From: Metabacillus sediminilitoris
GTDB taxonomy: Bacteria > Bacillota > Bacilli > Bacillales > Bacillaceae
Assembly (NCBI RefSeq): GCF_009720625.1
Contig: NZ_CP046266.1
Location: 1,001,501-1,065,500, forward strand
Direction of reading: 5' to 3'
Length of the DNA stretch: 64,000 nucleotides
Shown: in pieces, positions 37,501-45,621 of the stretch
Layout of the letters: each line of letters begins with the position of its first letter
Numbering within the stretch: position 1 is the stretch's first letter
Program-made: the position numbers and the translations under genes
Notes under the pieces: generated by a model
Databases searched by the model: none
What the model was told of the DNA's origin: nothing
The model's input: only the letters and a program-made list of their open reading frames with translations

Positions 37501-38171
37501 AATGATTGAATATGTAATCCTGAACCTTCAAGCCACTCAGCATACAGCACTTCTTCTACTCGATAGATATTTTCTTTCTTCAGCTGCTGCTCTAACCATG
37601 TCAGGTTAAAGCCAGCTTCTGTTAAATTATCTTCTATCAATTTCCCATCACTTATAAAGGTAATAGGCAGGCATACTTCTTCAAAATTTACTTGTAATTC
37701 TTTTTTTGTAGGCATCTCATATAGTGCTTTCTTTAAAACACTAACGGTTCCATCCGTTTCAAGTATAGCGTATTCTAATTCACGGATGGAAAACACACCC
37801 TTAGATCGAATTAAATGTTGCAGCTGATTTATGTCTAACTTGCTCTTTTTTAAACTATCTCGCAAAATTTTCCCTTTATGTACAATGATAGTAGGCTTTC
37901 CTTCTAAAAAACCGCGGGATTTCCCCCATTTTTGTGTAATCATCTCAAGTACATAAATAAGCAGACCCCATACTAGAACAGCATATAAAATATGAAACAA
38001 ACCAACTTCGTGAACATAAATGGCATTACCAACAAGGTCTCCAATCACTAACGCAGAGATAAAGTCAAAAGTCGTAATTTGGGTAATTTGTGTTTTTCCC
38101 AACAATCTTGTAATAACAAAAAGTGCAACAAATCCTAGAACTAATTCAATCGTAATTTGTGTGAAATCCAT
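37497..38171 (-). CDS. YetF-type (DUF421) membrane protein
   Basis: 224 residues from the ATG at 38171, after GGAGGG. Three hydrophobic helices lie in the first 80 residues (ELVLGFVALFVITRLLG, FISALVIGDLVGNAIY, ILYAVLVWGLLIYVLEM). The soluble part carries the DUF421 hallmarks: GKPTIIVHKGKIL, then RSKGVFSIRELEYAILETDG. YetF-family proteins occur in spores and the cell membrane of bacilli and affect germination in B. subtilis; their chemistry is not known. Confidence 0.88.
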   Translation of the reverse strand: MDFTQITIELVLGFVALFVITRLLGKTQITQITTFDFISALVIGDLVGNAIYVHEVGLFHILYAVLVWGLLIYVLEMITQKWGKSRGFLEGKPTIIVHKGKILRDSLKKSKLDINQLQHLIRSKGVFSIRELEYAILETDGTVSVLKKALYEMPTKKELQVNFEEVCLPITFISDGKLIEDNLTEAGFNLTWLEQQLKKENIYRVEEVLYAEWLEGSGLHIQSF

Positions 38172-38382
38172 AATATAAAAACCCTCCGTAACAATCACCT
38201 ACCACATAGCTTTTTCATATAGACCGTTTTTTATGATGATTTATTAAAATTAAAATAGCTGATTTTTAATCATTAGCTAATCTGATATATGGGTTTATGA
38301 ACGGCTTTAAGTGATAAATTATCTAAAGTCATAAGGAGTTGACCAAACTACATTCTTCAACAACATTTTCCCGTAGAACTAG

Positions 38383-38419
38383 TGTGCAAAAAAAGAGCTT
38401 GGAGCAATTTCTCCAAGCT
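38383..38419 (-). terminator. Terminator of the yjcG-yjcF operon
   Basis: AGCTTGGAG and CTCCAAGCT pair around six bases; on the minus strand a T-run follows. Confidence 0.85.
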
Positions 38420-38423
38420 GCTT

Positions 38424-38852
38424 TTAACCATTTATTTCTTTAATCATTGTCACATGTGGAATTCCAGCATCCATAAAGACATCAGATACAATTTTATAGC
38501 CTAATCGTTCATAGAATGGAATCGCCTGTGTCTGCGCATTAAGCTTAAATTTTTGAATTCCTTCCGAACTTGCAATTTCTTCCAATTTATTAACTAGCAG
38601 CTTTCCAGCACCTTTTTTTCGGTGTGATAAAAGAACGCAAATTCGTTCAAGCTTACCGATACCGTCCAATATTCTTACTCGTGCTGCACCAACTGGTTCT
38701 TCATGATCATAAAGAACAATATGTTTAGCAACATCTTCATATTGATCAATTTCTTCTTCTTCAGGAACTTGTTGTTCATGAACAAAAACGGTACGTCTTA
38801 CTTTGTATGCATCTTCTAGTTGTTCTTTTGTTGTGACTTGTTTTACGTTCAA
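38424..38852 (-). CDS. yjcF: GNAT-family N-acetyltransferase (YjcF-like)
   Basis: 142 residues. LERICVLLSHRKKGAGKLLV is the acetyl-CoA-binding motif A, and FYERLGYKIVSD motif B. VFVHEQQVPEEEEIDQYED at the N-terminus is typical of the YjcF/ElaA group. It directly follows yjcG with one base between stop and start, matching the B. subtilis order. Substrate unknown. Confidence 0.88.
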   Translation of the reverse strand: MNVKQVTTKEQLEDAYKVRRTVFVHEQQVPEEEEIDQYEDVAKHIVLYDHEEPVGAARVRILDGIGKLERICVLLSHRKKGAGKLLVNKLEEIASSEGIQKFKLNAQTQAIPFYERLGYKIVSDVFMDAGIPHVTMIKEING

Positions 38853-39371
38853 TTATTTGCAATCCTTCCCAAGTAAAAATGTTTCATAAACAGTCCAGGA
38901 ACCATTTTCTAATTGATAGAGTAAATGGAAGCGGTCAATTGTTTCTTCATGACTAACATCAGTCATTTTAAGTCTATGAAGAACATCAGAATGCTCATCA
39001 TCTGATAGTTGCTGAGCGAGTGTAATATGTGGGACAAATGAATATTCTGGTTTGCTTTCTAACCCGCCTGTATGAAGCTTATTGTGTAAATCAATGAGCT
39101 CATCTGTTGGTTCAACCTTTAAATAAATCACATTGTTCACAGGTGAAAAAGAACTAACTTTTTTAATCGAAATTTTTAATGGATTTGCTTCTTGAGCGAT
39201 ATGGCGAAGCTCTTGTGATATCGTTTTCATTTCTTCCTCAGAAGCTTCAAATGCATTTTTAATTGTTAAATGTGGTGGAACTAATGCATAATTTGGATCA
39301 TAACGCTTACGATAAGAATTCACTAAATCTTGTAATTTTTTTGATGGAAAAAGGGCAATTCCGTATTTCAT
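38853..39371 (-). CDS. yjcG: 2H-family phosphoesterase (YjcG-like)
   Basis: 172 residues. Two His-x-Thr motifs, PHLTI (His34) and PHITL (His115), mark the 2H phosphoesterase / RNA-ligase-like fold, which cleaves or joins 2',5' or cyclic phosphodiester bonds. Length and position match B. subtilis YjcG. It is first in a two-gene operon with yjcF. Physiological substrate unknown. Confidence 0.9.
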   Translation of the reverse strand: MKYGIALFPSKKLQDLVNSYRKRYDPNYALVPPHLTIKNAFEASEEEMKTISQELRHIAQEANPLKISIKKVSSFSPVNNVIYLKVEPTDELIDLHNKLHTGGLESKPEYSFVPHITLAQQLSDDEHSDVLHRLKMTDVSHEETIDRFHLLYQLENGSWTVYETFLLGKDCK

Positions 39372-39497
39372 GTCATTCCCTCCAAAATTTTAGTTTATAC
39401 AAAGTATAACAAATTTTTTTAACAAAGCATATGAACAAGCACTTGTACATTCTAAATTTAGAAATATTTCTGACAATAGTCCTAAGCGCTTATATTA

Positions 39498-39638
39498 TTG
39501 TCCAGCTTCAGCGCCTAGCCCTCGAGGCCAAAAGCCAATTAGGAATTGAAGGTAATATCTGAAATGAAGGTAAAGAACACCTTCATTTCAGTTGCGTCTT
39601 ATGCTTGTCGGAGCTGAACAAAGCGCTTCCGCTTTTCT
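39498..39638. repeat. Palindromic intergenic repeat, copy 1
   Basis: Starts TTGTCCAGCTTCAGCGCC and ends AAGCGCTTCCGCTTTTCT, so its arms pair. It contains an inner perfect hairpin GAAATGAAGGT / ACCTTCATTTC and a stray half (ATTAGGAATTGAAGGT) of the copy-2 inner hairpin. Elements with these ends are widespread between genes in Bacillus. Confidence 0.75.
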
Positions 39639-39640
39639 AA

Positions 39641-39763
39641 TTGTCTAGCTCCAGCGCCTAGCCCCTCGAGGTCATAAGTCAATTAGGAATTGAAGGTAAA
39701 AAACACCTTCTATTCCTAATCGTCTTATGCATGTCGGGGCTAAACAAGGCGCTTCCGCTTTTC
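39641..39763. repeat. Palindromic intergenic repeat, copy 2
   Basis: Same ends as copy 1 (TTGTCTAGCTCCAGCGCC ... AGGCGCTTCCGCTTTTC), but its inner hairpin is TAGGAATTGAAGGT / ACACCTTCTATTCCTA. It abuts the yjcH stop and may act as its terminator. Confidence 0.75.
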
Positions 39764-39766
39764 TTA

Positions 39767-40492
39767 TTACTCAAACATTTCTTTTAAGATTGGTGTTAGT
39801 GCAGGCTGCCAGTATTTCCAAGTGTGGTTACCATTAAATTCTTCATATGTATAGGAAAAACCTTTTTCGGAAATAGCTTTTTTTAGTTCTCGATTTGGTA
39901 ATAGAAAGTCTTGAACATCGCCGTCAGTCATTTTTACTTCTGTTTCTTTTAGACCAATTTGATGAAAGATAGTCGGTCTTGTTGTTGATGAAAATTCGTT
40001 TACAGCCTGTAAGACTACCTTGTTTACATATGGAGATTGTAAGATCAGCTTGCCAAAAATATTTGGATACGTTAAACCAGTTAGCAGGGAGACGGTCGCT
40101 CCAAGTGAGTCGCCAATAAGCGCGCGTCCATAGCCAACTTGATATGTAGGGAATTCCTGATCAAGGAATGGAACAAGCTCATGTGCAAGAAATCGGACAT
40201 AGTTATGAAACTTTGCTCCGCCAGGATGATATTTTTCCTTGCGATCCCTAACATTAGGATAGGGAATTCCAACAATAATTATGTTTTCAATTTCTTCATT
40301 TTTCATTAAGGCCTCAGCCTGTCTTGCTACACGACCAAGCCGAAAGTAGTCCTGTCCATCCTGGGCGATTAACAAGCTGTATTTATATAATGGTGAAAAA
40401 TTTTCTGGTAGATAAATAAGTAATGTTAACTCTTCCTGTAAGGATGATGAGTAAAAAGTGTGCTCTTGAATGATACCTGATTGTTTGCTCAT
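39767..40492 (-). CDS. yjcH: Esterase-type alpha/beta hydrolase (YjcH-like)
   Basis: 241 residues. LIGDSLGA holds the nucleophile Ser129 (G-x-S-x-G), and NGNHTWKYW the catalytic His223. The fold belongs to the esterase D / enterochelin-esterase-like group. It has no signal peptide. It lies where yjcH is found in B. subtilis. Substrate unknown. Confidence 0.85.
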   Translation of the reverse strand: MSKQSGIIQEHTFYSSSLQEELTLLIYLPENFSPLYKYSLLIAQDGQDYFRLGRVARQAEALMKNEEIENIIIVGIPYPNVRDRKEKYHPGGAKFHNYVRFLAHELVPFLDQEFPTYQVGYGRALIGDSLGATVSLLTGLTYPNIFGKLILQSPYVNKVVLQAVNEFSSTTRPTIFHQIGLKETEVKMTDGDVQDFLLPNRELKKAISEKGFSYTYEEFNGNHTWKYWQPALTPILKEMFE

Positions 40493-40742
40493 GAAAAACC
40501 TCCCAAGTCTATGACATTTTTCTCTATTTTTGTATGGTCATCCACAATTACATGTAATCCCTTTCTATTCTATCACGTTCGGATTTATTCATCCTCACTT
40601 TCGCTTTTTTCGGGTGGGAATGTTCAGCTAATATCGTTTAACAAAAGGATTATATTTGAACATGATAGAATAATTAGATAAGGAATTTAAATGAAGTCTC
40701 TTTTCTAAGAGATTGTTGCTTTTAAAACAAAAAAATATTTAA

Positions 40743-40869
40743 GGTTGATTGGTGCGTAAGTGCGATACTCATACGGGAGCAGCGGGACAGGTGAGACTCA
40801 TGCAGGCGACGCCGAGGAGGCTCACCGCCCTTCCCGCTAAAAAGCGAGCAATTCTCTCTGCAATCAACC
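40743..40869. repeat. Intergenic element with 9-bp terminal inverted repeats
   Basis: GGTTGATTG (40743-40751) and CAATCAACC (40861-40869) bound a G+C-rich body containing GCGGGACAGGTGAGACTC and GAGGAGGCTCACCGCCC. Similar bodies occur in many copies in Bacillus genomes. The rest of the 40493-40977 gap shows no gene. Confidence 0.65.
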
Positions 40870-40977
40870 ACACCGCACAACTTGGTAAATAGCAACAATG
40901 TATGCGAAAACAGCCTAAATGAAAAAACGTCATGCTACAACGTAATGATTTTCACTTTGAATAGGAGAGATTCTATT

Positions 40978-41400
40978 ATGTATGAATTAAAAACAAAAGA
41001 AACAGACAGCAGTGTCATTGAGTTTATTGAAAATGTTGATAGTCCTAAGAAACGAGAAGACGCCTATAAATTATTAGATATTTTTACTGAAACATCTGGT
41101 TATGAAGCGAAGATGTGGGGTCCGAGTATTATAGGGTTTGGTAAATATCATTATAAATATGATTCTGGTCACGAAGGTGATGCACCACTTGTTGGCTTTT
41201 CCCCACGTAAAGCAAAAATCAGCTTATATTTTGCAACGGGTGACACAAAACGAGAAGAATTATTAAAGGATTTTGGAAAACATACAACAGGAAAAGCATG
41301 TGTGTATATCAATAAAATGGCTGATATCGATGAAGACGTTTTAAAAGCATTGATTACTCAATCTATCACGTTTTTAAAAGAAATGTATCCTGAAAACTAA
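40978..41400 (+). CDS. DUF1801 (YdhG-like) protein
   Basis: 140 residues from the ATG at 40978, after ATAGGAGAG. An upstream in-frame start at 40882 lies within intergenic sequence and is unlikely. MWGPSIIGFGKYHYKYDSGH and GFSPRKAKISLYFATG are characteristic of DUF1801, a small fold with no established enzyme activity. It is transcribed alone, just before the riboswitch-controlled methionine genes. Confidence 0.85.
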   Translation: MYELKTKETDSSVIEFIENVDSPKKREDAYKLLDIFTETSGYEAKMWGPSIIGFGKYHYKYDSGHEGDAPLVGFSPRKAKISLYFATGDTKREELLKDFGKHTTGKACVYINKMADIDEDVLKALITQSITFLKEMYPEN

Positions 41401-41488
41401 CATCCTTATCCTCATAACAGATAGTTATACCATATAGATGGAAATCTCACATTAACCTGTCCCAAAATAGAATATTGCGTCAATGGTA

Positions 41489-41517
41489 TTGCAATCATTA
41501 CATAAATACGGTAAAGT
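41489..41517 (+). promoter_or_regulatory. SigA-type promoter of metI-metC
   Basis: TTGCAA (41489-41494), 17-base spacer, TAAAGT (41512-41517), about 35 bases before the riboswitch P1 stem. Confidence 0.5.
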
Positions 41518-41551
41518 ATAAAAAAACGTTAAATTCAAAAACTTCATAATA

Positions 41552-41990
41552 TTCTTATCAAGAGAGGCAGAGGGACTGGCCCTATGAAGCCTCAGCAACC
41601 GGTTCAAAACGAGTGAAGATCTGGTAACCGTTGATTTTGTTAAGTTAGGAACAAATAATTAAGTAGTTTTCTAACAGCACCGACAGATAATGAAAAATGA
41701 AGCGAACAAAACGCTTTTCATTGTTCGAAGCATTTTTCATTATCTGTCGAGGCTTGCAAAGCAAGCCCCAAGCAAGCGACAGCTTGCGTGCTGTTAGAAA
41801 ACAAACAATACTATTTTAAAAGTTCCTAGGTAATACCAACAAAATCAACTCCATCTAAGCAACATACCAAATCTTCCGAGTGCCAAGGTGCTAAATCCAG
41901 CAAGCCACACCAGCATTATGCTTGAGAGATAAGAAGAAGCGCCCATAAATTTTCAGTCTTCTTCTTAACGAGGAAGACTTTTTATTTTGC
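41552..41990 (+). promoter_or_regulatory. SAM-I (S-box) riboswitch with expanded P3, controlling metI-metC
   Basis: The conserved 5' part (CTTATCAAGAGAGGCAGAGG, ACTGGCCCTATGAAGCC, CAGCAACCGG) and 3' part (AAGGTGCTAAATCCAGCAAG, TTGAGAGATAAG) are typical S-box sequence. A terminator AGTCTTC / GAAGACT with TTTTTATTTT follows (41955-41985); the P1 3' strand AGATAAGAAGAAG can pair with TCTTCTTCTT to form the antiterminator. High SAM therefore ends transcription. The P3 arm is greatly lengthened: GAAGAT/ATCTTC, GTTGATTTTGTT/AACAAAATCAAC (41630-41641 with 41838-41849) and AGGAAC/GTTCCT stack before a 137-nt insert. The aptamer spans about 380 nt instead of roughly 120. Confidence 0.92.
41666..41802 (+). 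repeat. Nested palindromic insert in the riboswitch P3 arm
   Basis: Outer 15-bp perfect arms GTTTTCTAACAGCAC and GTGCTGTTAGAAAAC. Inside are three hairpins: a perfect 19-bp stem (41681-41699 with 41731-41749), GCTTGCAAAGCAAGC (41752-41766), and GCAAGC/GCTTGC (41772-41787). The whole could fold as a four-way cloverleaf capping P3. Confidence 0.85.
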
Positions 41991-42163
41991 AAAAAAGAAT
42001 AGGAGCGGAACCCGCATTACTTGATCAACACTTCCAAAACGGATAACAACTAGAATTGTTTTGGGTCTTACATTGTGCTGAACTACTTGTTCCACTACTA
42101 GGTATCTTCTTCTCTCGACTATAATCTAGAAAATTAACCTTTTAAATTAGGATGGTGACAATC

Positions 42164-43288
42164 ATGAGTCAACGAATTGAAACGAAATTAGCACAAATTG
42201 GAAATCGCAGTGAAAATGTTACAGGTACAGTAAACCCGCCAGTTTATTTTTCTACTGCCTATCGCCATAATGGAATTGGTGAATCAACAGGCTTTGATTA
42301 TATTCGAACAGGAAATCCTACTAGATTGCTAGTTGAAAAAGCAATTGCCGATTTAGAGCATGGTGACCGTGGATTTGCCTTCAGTTCAGGAATGGCTGCA
42401 ATCCAAACAATCATGGCGCTTTTCAAAAGTGGCGATGATTTAATCGTTTCTTCCGATTTATATGGCGGCACATATCGATTATTTGAAAGAGAATGGCGAA
42501 AATATGGGTTAACCTTTCAATATGATGATTTTACAAATCCCGTCGAAACGGAAAAATTAATTACAGAAAATACAAAAGCATTGTTTATTGAGACGCCAAC
42601 AAATCCATTAATGCAGGAAACAGACATTAAAGAGCTTGTTGCAGTTGCCAAGAAACATCAATTATTAGTGATAGTTGATAATACGTTTTATACACCAGTT
42701 ATCCAAACACCTATTCTAGATGGTGCTGATATTGTCATCCATAGTGCAACGAAATATTTAGGCGGACACAATGACGTATTAGCAGGCCTTGTTGTAACAA
42801 AAGGTCAGGAACTAAGTGACGAGTTTTTCCAACATCAGAATGCCATTGGAGCTGTTCTTTCACCTTTTGATTCTTGGTTGCTCATTCGCGGGATGAAAAC
42901 TTTATCTCTTCGTATGAGACAGCATGAGCAAAATGCTCGTCAGGTTGCCCAATTTTTAGAAGAGCATCCAGATGTATTAGATGTGTTATACCCTGGAAAA
43001 GGCGGTATGCTGTCATTCCGTTTACAAGATGAAGCATGGGTAAATCCATTTCTTAAGAGTCTGAAAACAATTACGTTTGCAGAGAGCTTGGGTGGTATCG
43101 AGAGCTTTATTACGTATCCTGCAACACAAACACATATGGATATTCCAGAAGAAATTAGAATAGCAAATGGTGTGTGTAATCGACTATTACGTTTTTCAGT
43201 TGGTGTTGAGCATGCTGAAGATATCATCGAGGACTTGGCACAAAGCTTTAAACATATGAAGGGGGCTGAAGTTGTTGAGCAATCATGA
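42164..43288 (+). CDS. metI: Cystathionine gamma-synthase / O-acetylhomoserine thiolyase
   Basis: 374 residues from the ATG at 42164 (after AGGATGGTGA); an upstream frame start at 42152 is less likely. SATKYLGGHNDVLAG contains the PLP-binding Lys, and the start SQRIETKLAQIGNRSENVTG follows B. subtilis MetI closely. It joins an activated homoserine with cysteine or sulfide on the way to methionine. The SAM riboswitch upstream controls it, and metC overlaps its end. Confidence 0.95.
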   Translation: MSQRIETKLAQIGNRSENVTGTVNPPVYFSTAYRHNGIGESTGFDYIRTGNPTRLLVEKAIADLEHGDRGFAFSSGMAAIQTIMALFKSGDDLIVSSDLYGGTYRLFEREWRKYGLTFQYDDFTNPVETEKLITENTKALFIETPTNPLMQETDIKELVAVAKKHQLLVIVDNTFYTPVIQTPILDGADIVIHSATKYLGGHNDVLAGLVVTKGQELSDEFFQHQNAIGAVLSPFDSWLLIRGMKTLSLRMRQHEQNARQVAQFLEEHPDVLDVLYPGKGGMLSFRLQDEAWVNPFLKSLKTITFAESLGGIESFITYPATQTHMDIPEEIRIANGVCNRLLRFSVGVEHAEDIIEDLAQSFKHMKGAEVVEQS

Positions 43289-44459
43289 TTGGTCATTTCA
43301 AACAAAGCTATTGCATAATGAAGCAAAGGTTGATACGGGAACAGGAGCGGTAAGTGTTCCCATTCACCATTCTTCAACCTTCCATCAATTTAATGTAGAT
43401 GAATTTGGCAAATATGATTATGCACGATCTGGAAATCCGACCCGTGAAGCATTAGAACAAGCGATCGCCGAATTGGAAGGAGGAACAAGAGGATTAGCAT
43501 TCTCCTCAGGAATGGCTGCTATCTCAACTGCGTTCCTCTTGCTTTCTCAAGGTGATCATGTCCTTGTAACAGAGGATGTATATGGTGGAACATTTCGGAT
43601 TATAACAGATGTGTTAACCCGATTTGGAATTGAGCATACATTCGTCGATATGACGGATCTGCATCAAGTGGCATCAGAAATTCGTCCAAATACAAAGGTT
43701 ATTTATATGGAAACACCTTCAAATCCATTATTAAAAGTCACGGATATCCGCGGGATTGTTAACCTTGCAAAAGCGAACAATTGCCTGACATTTTTAGATA
43801 ATACGTTTTTAACTCCAGAACTGCAGCGCCCTTTAGAACATGGGGTAGATGTTGTGCTGCATAGTGCGACGAAGTTTTTATCAGGGCATAGTGATGTACT
43901 TGCAGGACTTGCTGTAGTGAAGGACGAGGAATTAGGCAATCGCTTATATAAACTTCAAAATGCCTTTGGAGCAGTACTTGGTGTTCAAGATGCATGGCTT
44001 GTGCTAAGAGGATTAAAAACGTTGCACGTTCGTCTTAAACAATCACAAGAATCAGCATTGAAATTGGCGCATTTTTTAAGTGAGCACCCGAAAGTTGACG
44101 AGGTCTATTACCCAGGATTAAGCTTTCACCCTGGCTATGATACACAACGATATCAGGCAGATGGTCCAGGTGCTGTGCTTTCATTTAAACTTGCAAACTA
44201 TGACGCTGTTAAAACATTAGTAGAAAATGTAAAGCTTCCTGTTTTTGCCGTTAGTTTAGGTGCAGTTGAATCCATTCTTTCTTATCCTGCAAAAATGTCA
44301 CATGCTGCAATGCCTCCTGAGGAAAGAGAAAAACGGGGGATTTCAGATGGACTGCTTAGACTTAGTGTAGGATTAGAAAATGTTGATGATTTAATAAAAG
44401 ATTTTGATGAAGCATTAGAGAAACTACCACATGTAAAAAAAGAAGAAAGTGTTCGCTAA
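43272..44459 (+). CDS. metC: Cystathionine beta-lyase
   Basis: 395 residues, TTG start six bases after AGGGGG, overlapping metI by 17 bases, which implies coupling. It is a PLP enzyme of the Cys/Met metabolism family: HSATKFLSGHSDVLAG holds the Lys, YDYARSGNPTREALEQAI the cofactor phosphate region. It splits cystathionine to homocysteine. The overlap and shared S-box leader tie both genes to methionine need. Confidence 0.95.
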   Translation: MLSNHDWSFQTKLLHNEAKVDTGTGAVSVPIHHSSTFHQFNVDEFGKYDYARSGNPTREALEQAIAELEGGTRGLAFSSGMAAISTAFLLLSQGDHVLVTEDVYGGTFRIITDVLTRFGIEHTFVDMTDLHQVASEIRPNTKVIYMETPSNPLLKVTDIRGIVNLAKANNCLTFLDNTFLTPELQRPLEHGVDVVLHSATKFLSGHSDVLAGLAVVKDEELGNRLYKLQNAFGAVLGVQDAWLVLRGLKTLHVRLKQSQESALKLAHFLSEHPKVDEVYYPGLSFHPGYDTQRYQADGPGAVLSFKLANYDAVKTLVENVKLPVFAVSLGAVESILSYPAKMSHAAMPPEEREKRGISDGLLRLSVGLENVDDLIKDFDEALEKLPHVKKEESVR

Positions 44460-44460
44460 G

Positions 44461-44486
44461 CTGACTCGACCTGAGTCAGTTTTTTT
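44461..44486 (+). terminator. Terminator of metI-metC
   Basis: CTGACTC / GAGTCAG stem with a five-base loop and a run of seven T directly after the metC stop. Confidence 0.9.
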
Positions 44487-44520
44487 GTTTTGTATATAAA
44501 TTAAGAGGTAATTATGTATC

Positions 44521-44735
44521 AAGTTTAATGAACGGAAAGATGGATTCAACGATCCGTAAATCATGTCCGACTAGCTGAGAATCGAGTTCAATAAATTGAA
44601 AATCCAGTTTAATGAGCCAAAAATCCCGTTCATGAACCAGATCAATATCAACGAGCCGAAAATTCAGTTCAATGAACCGAAATAGAAGTTCAACGAGCCA
44701 AAAATCAAATTCAATAAATTGAAACAGATAAAAAT
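44521..44735. repeat. Degenerate 21-bp tandem repeat
   Basis: About ten units of GTTCAATGAGCCAAAAATCCA-like sequence with a 21-base period; each unit holds a small inverted repeat (TTCAA...TTGAA). The 85-codon minus frame running through it (a seven-residue F-x-L-I-E-L-D pattern) is a product of the period, not a credible gene. Confidence 0.7.
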
Positions 44736-44804
44736 ACATAAGACAAGGTTCAAAAGATTTTTGTTTCATTGAATATTCTTCACGTTTTTACTTATTTATA
44801 TCGA

Positions 44805-45245
44805 TTAGCTCAATTTTTTAAACATTAATTTATGAGGACCTATTGGATCAATTTCAAATACCTCGCCACACTCACTTAACCCTAACTTTTTATAATAATT
44901 ACTCACAGTCGTTCTAGCATTACACCACCATAATGTTACCTTCTTTTCTCTTAAAAGTTCTTCAGCGTGCAGGATAAGAGAACTTCCCGCTTTTTGCTTT
45001 CGATATTCTGGAAGCGTGGCCATACCTCTAAGTCTGAATTGGACTTCATCAGTAAAACAAGGATTTTTCTCTTTATAAAAAGAGGCAATGCTTATTAAGA
45101 TTCCATCCAAAAATGCTCCTAAATGAAAGGTGTCTTCTAAATAATCAATCTCATATTTGCTCGCTTCTATAGGTTGATTCGGTCGTAAAGCACTTTGTCT
45201 TAATGAATAAGTATCTTCTGGGGCAATTTTTTTAATCTCTAACAC
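44805..45245 (-). CDS. GNAT-family N-acetyltransferase
   Basis: 146 residues, GTG start after AGGAGGG. FRLRGMATLPEYRKQKAGSS is the acetyl-CoA-binding motif and NYYKKLGLSECGEVF the C-terminal motif. RPNQPIEASKYEIDYLEDTF is typical of a small Bacillus GNAT group of unknown substrate. Transcribed alone. Confidence 0.85.
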   Translation of the reverse strand: MLEIKKIAPEDTYSLRQSALRPNQPIEASKYEIDYLEDTFHLGAFLDGILISIASFYKEKNPCFTDEVQFRLRGMATLPEYRKQKAGSSLILHAEELLREKKVTLWWCNARTTVSNYYKKLGLSECGEVFEIDPIGPHKLMFKKLS

Positions 45246-45547
45246 CTAAATCCCTCCTATCTATACTATCTAATTATTATCGTACGGTTTTTGGTTAGTA
45301 AAATATGAAAAACTTATTAGGGAAAATAAGATATTCTAAACACTATTCCTTTAGGTGTTAGAAAGTACAAAAAACAATAAGGTTATATAAGGAAAAATGA
45401 GTACCTTTAATATACATGCATGGACCGAAAATCTGAAACATATATAAAAATAGTAAAATAACACAGTGAAAATCGAAAAAAAACTTAGTATAAAGCGGAA
45501 TTGCAAATTGTTCCATTTATTTTAAGTAGATTTCTGAATTTTCGCAA

Positions 45548-45578
45548 TTGACAATTTTGTTGTCTTTTATGTTAAGAT
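45548..45578 (+). promoter_or_regulatory. Possible SigA promoter of the TRAP operon
   Basis: TTGACA (45548-45553) and TAAGAT (45573-45578) with a 19-base spacer, which is longer than ideal. The rest of the 45246-45621 gap shows no gene. Confidence 0.35.
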
Positions 45579-45621
45579 AAAATTGTATTATTTTACACAA
45601 AAATACAAAAGGGGGAATTTT

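Noticed and set aside
44512..44769. 85-codon minus frame with a seven-residue pattern
   Set aside because: Generated by the 21-bp tandem repeat; weak ribosome site.
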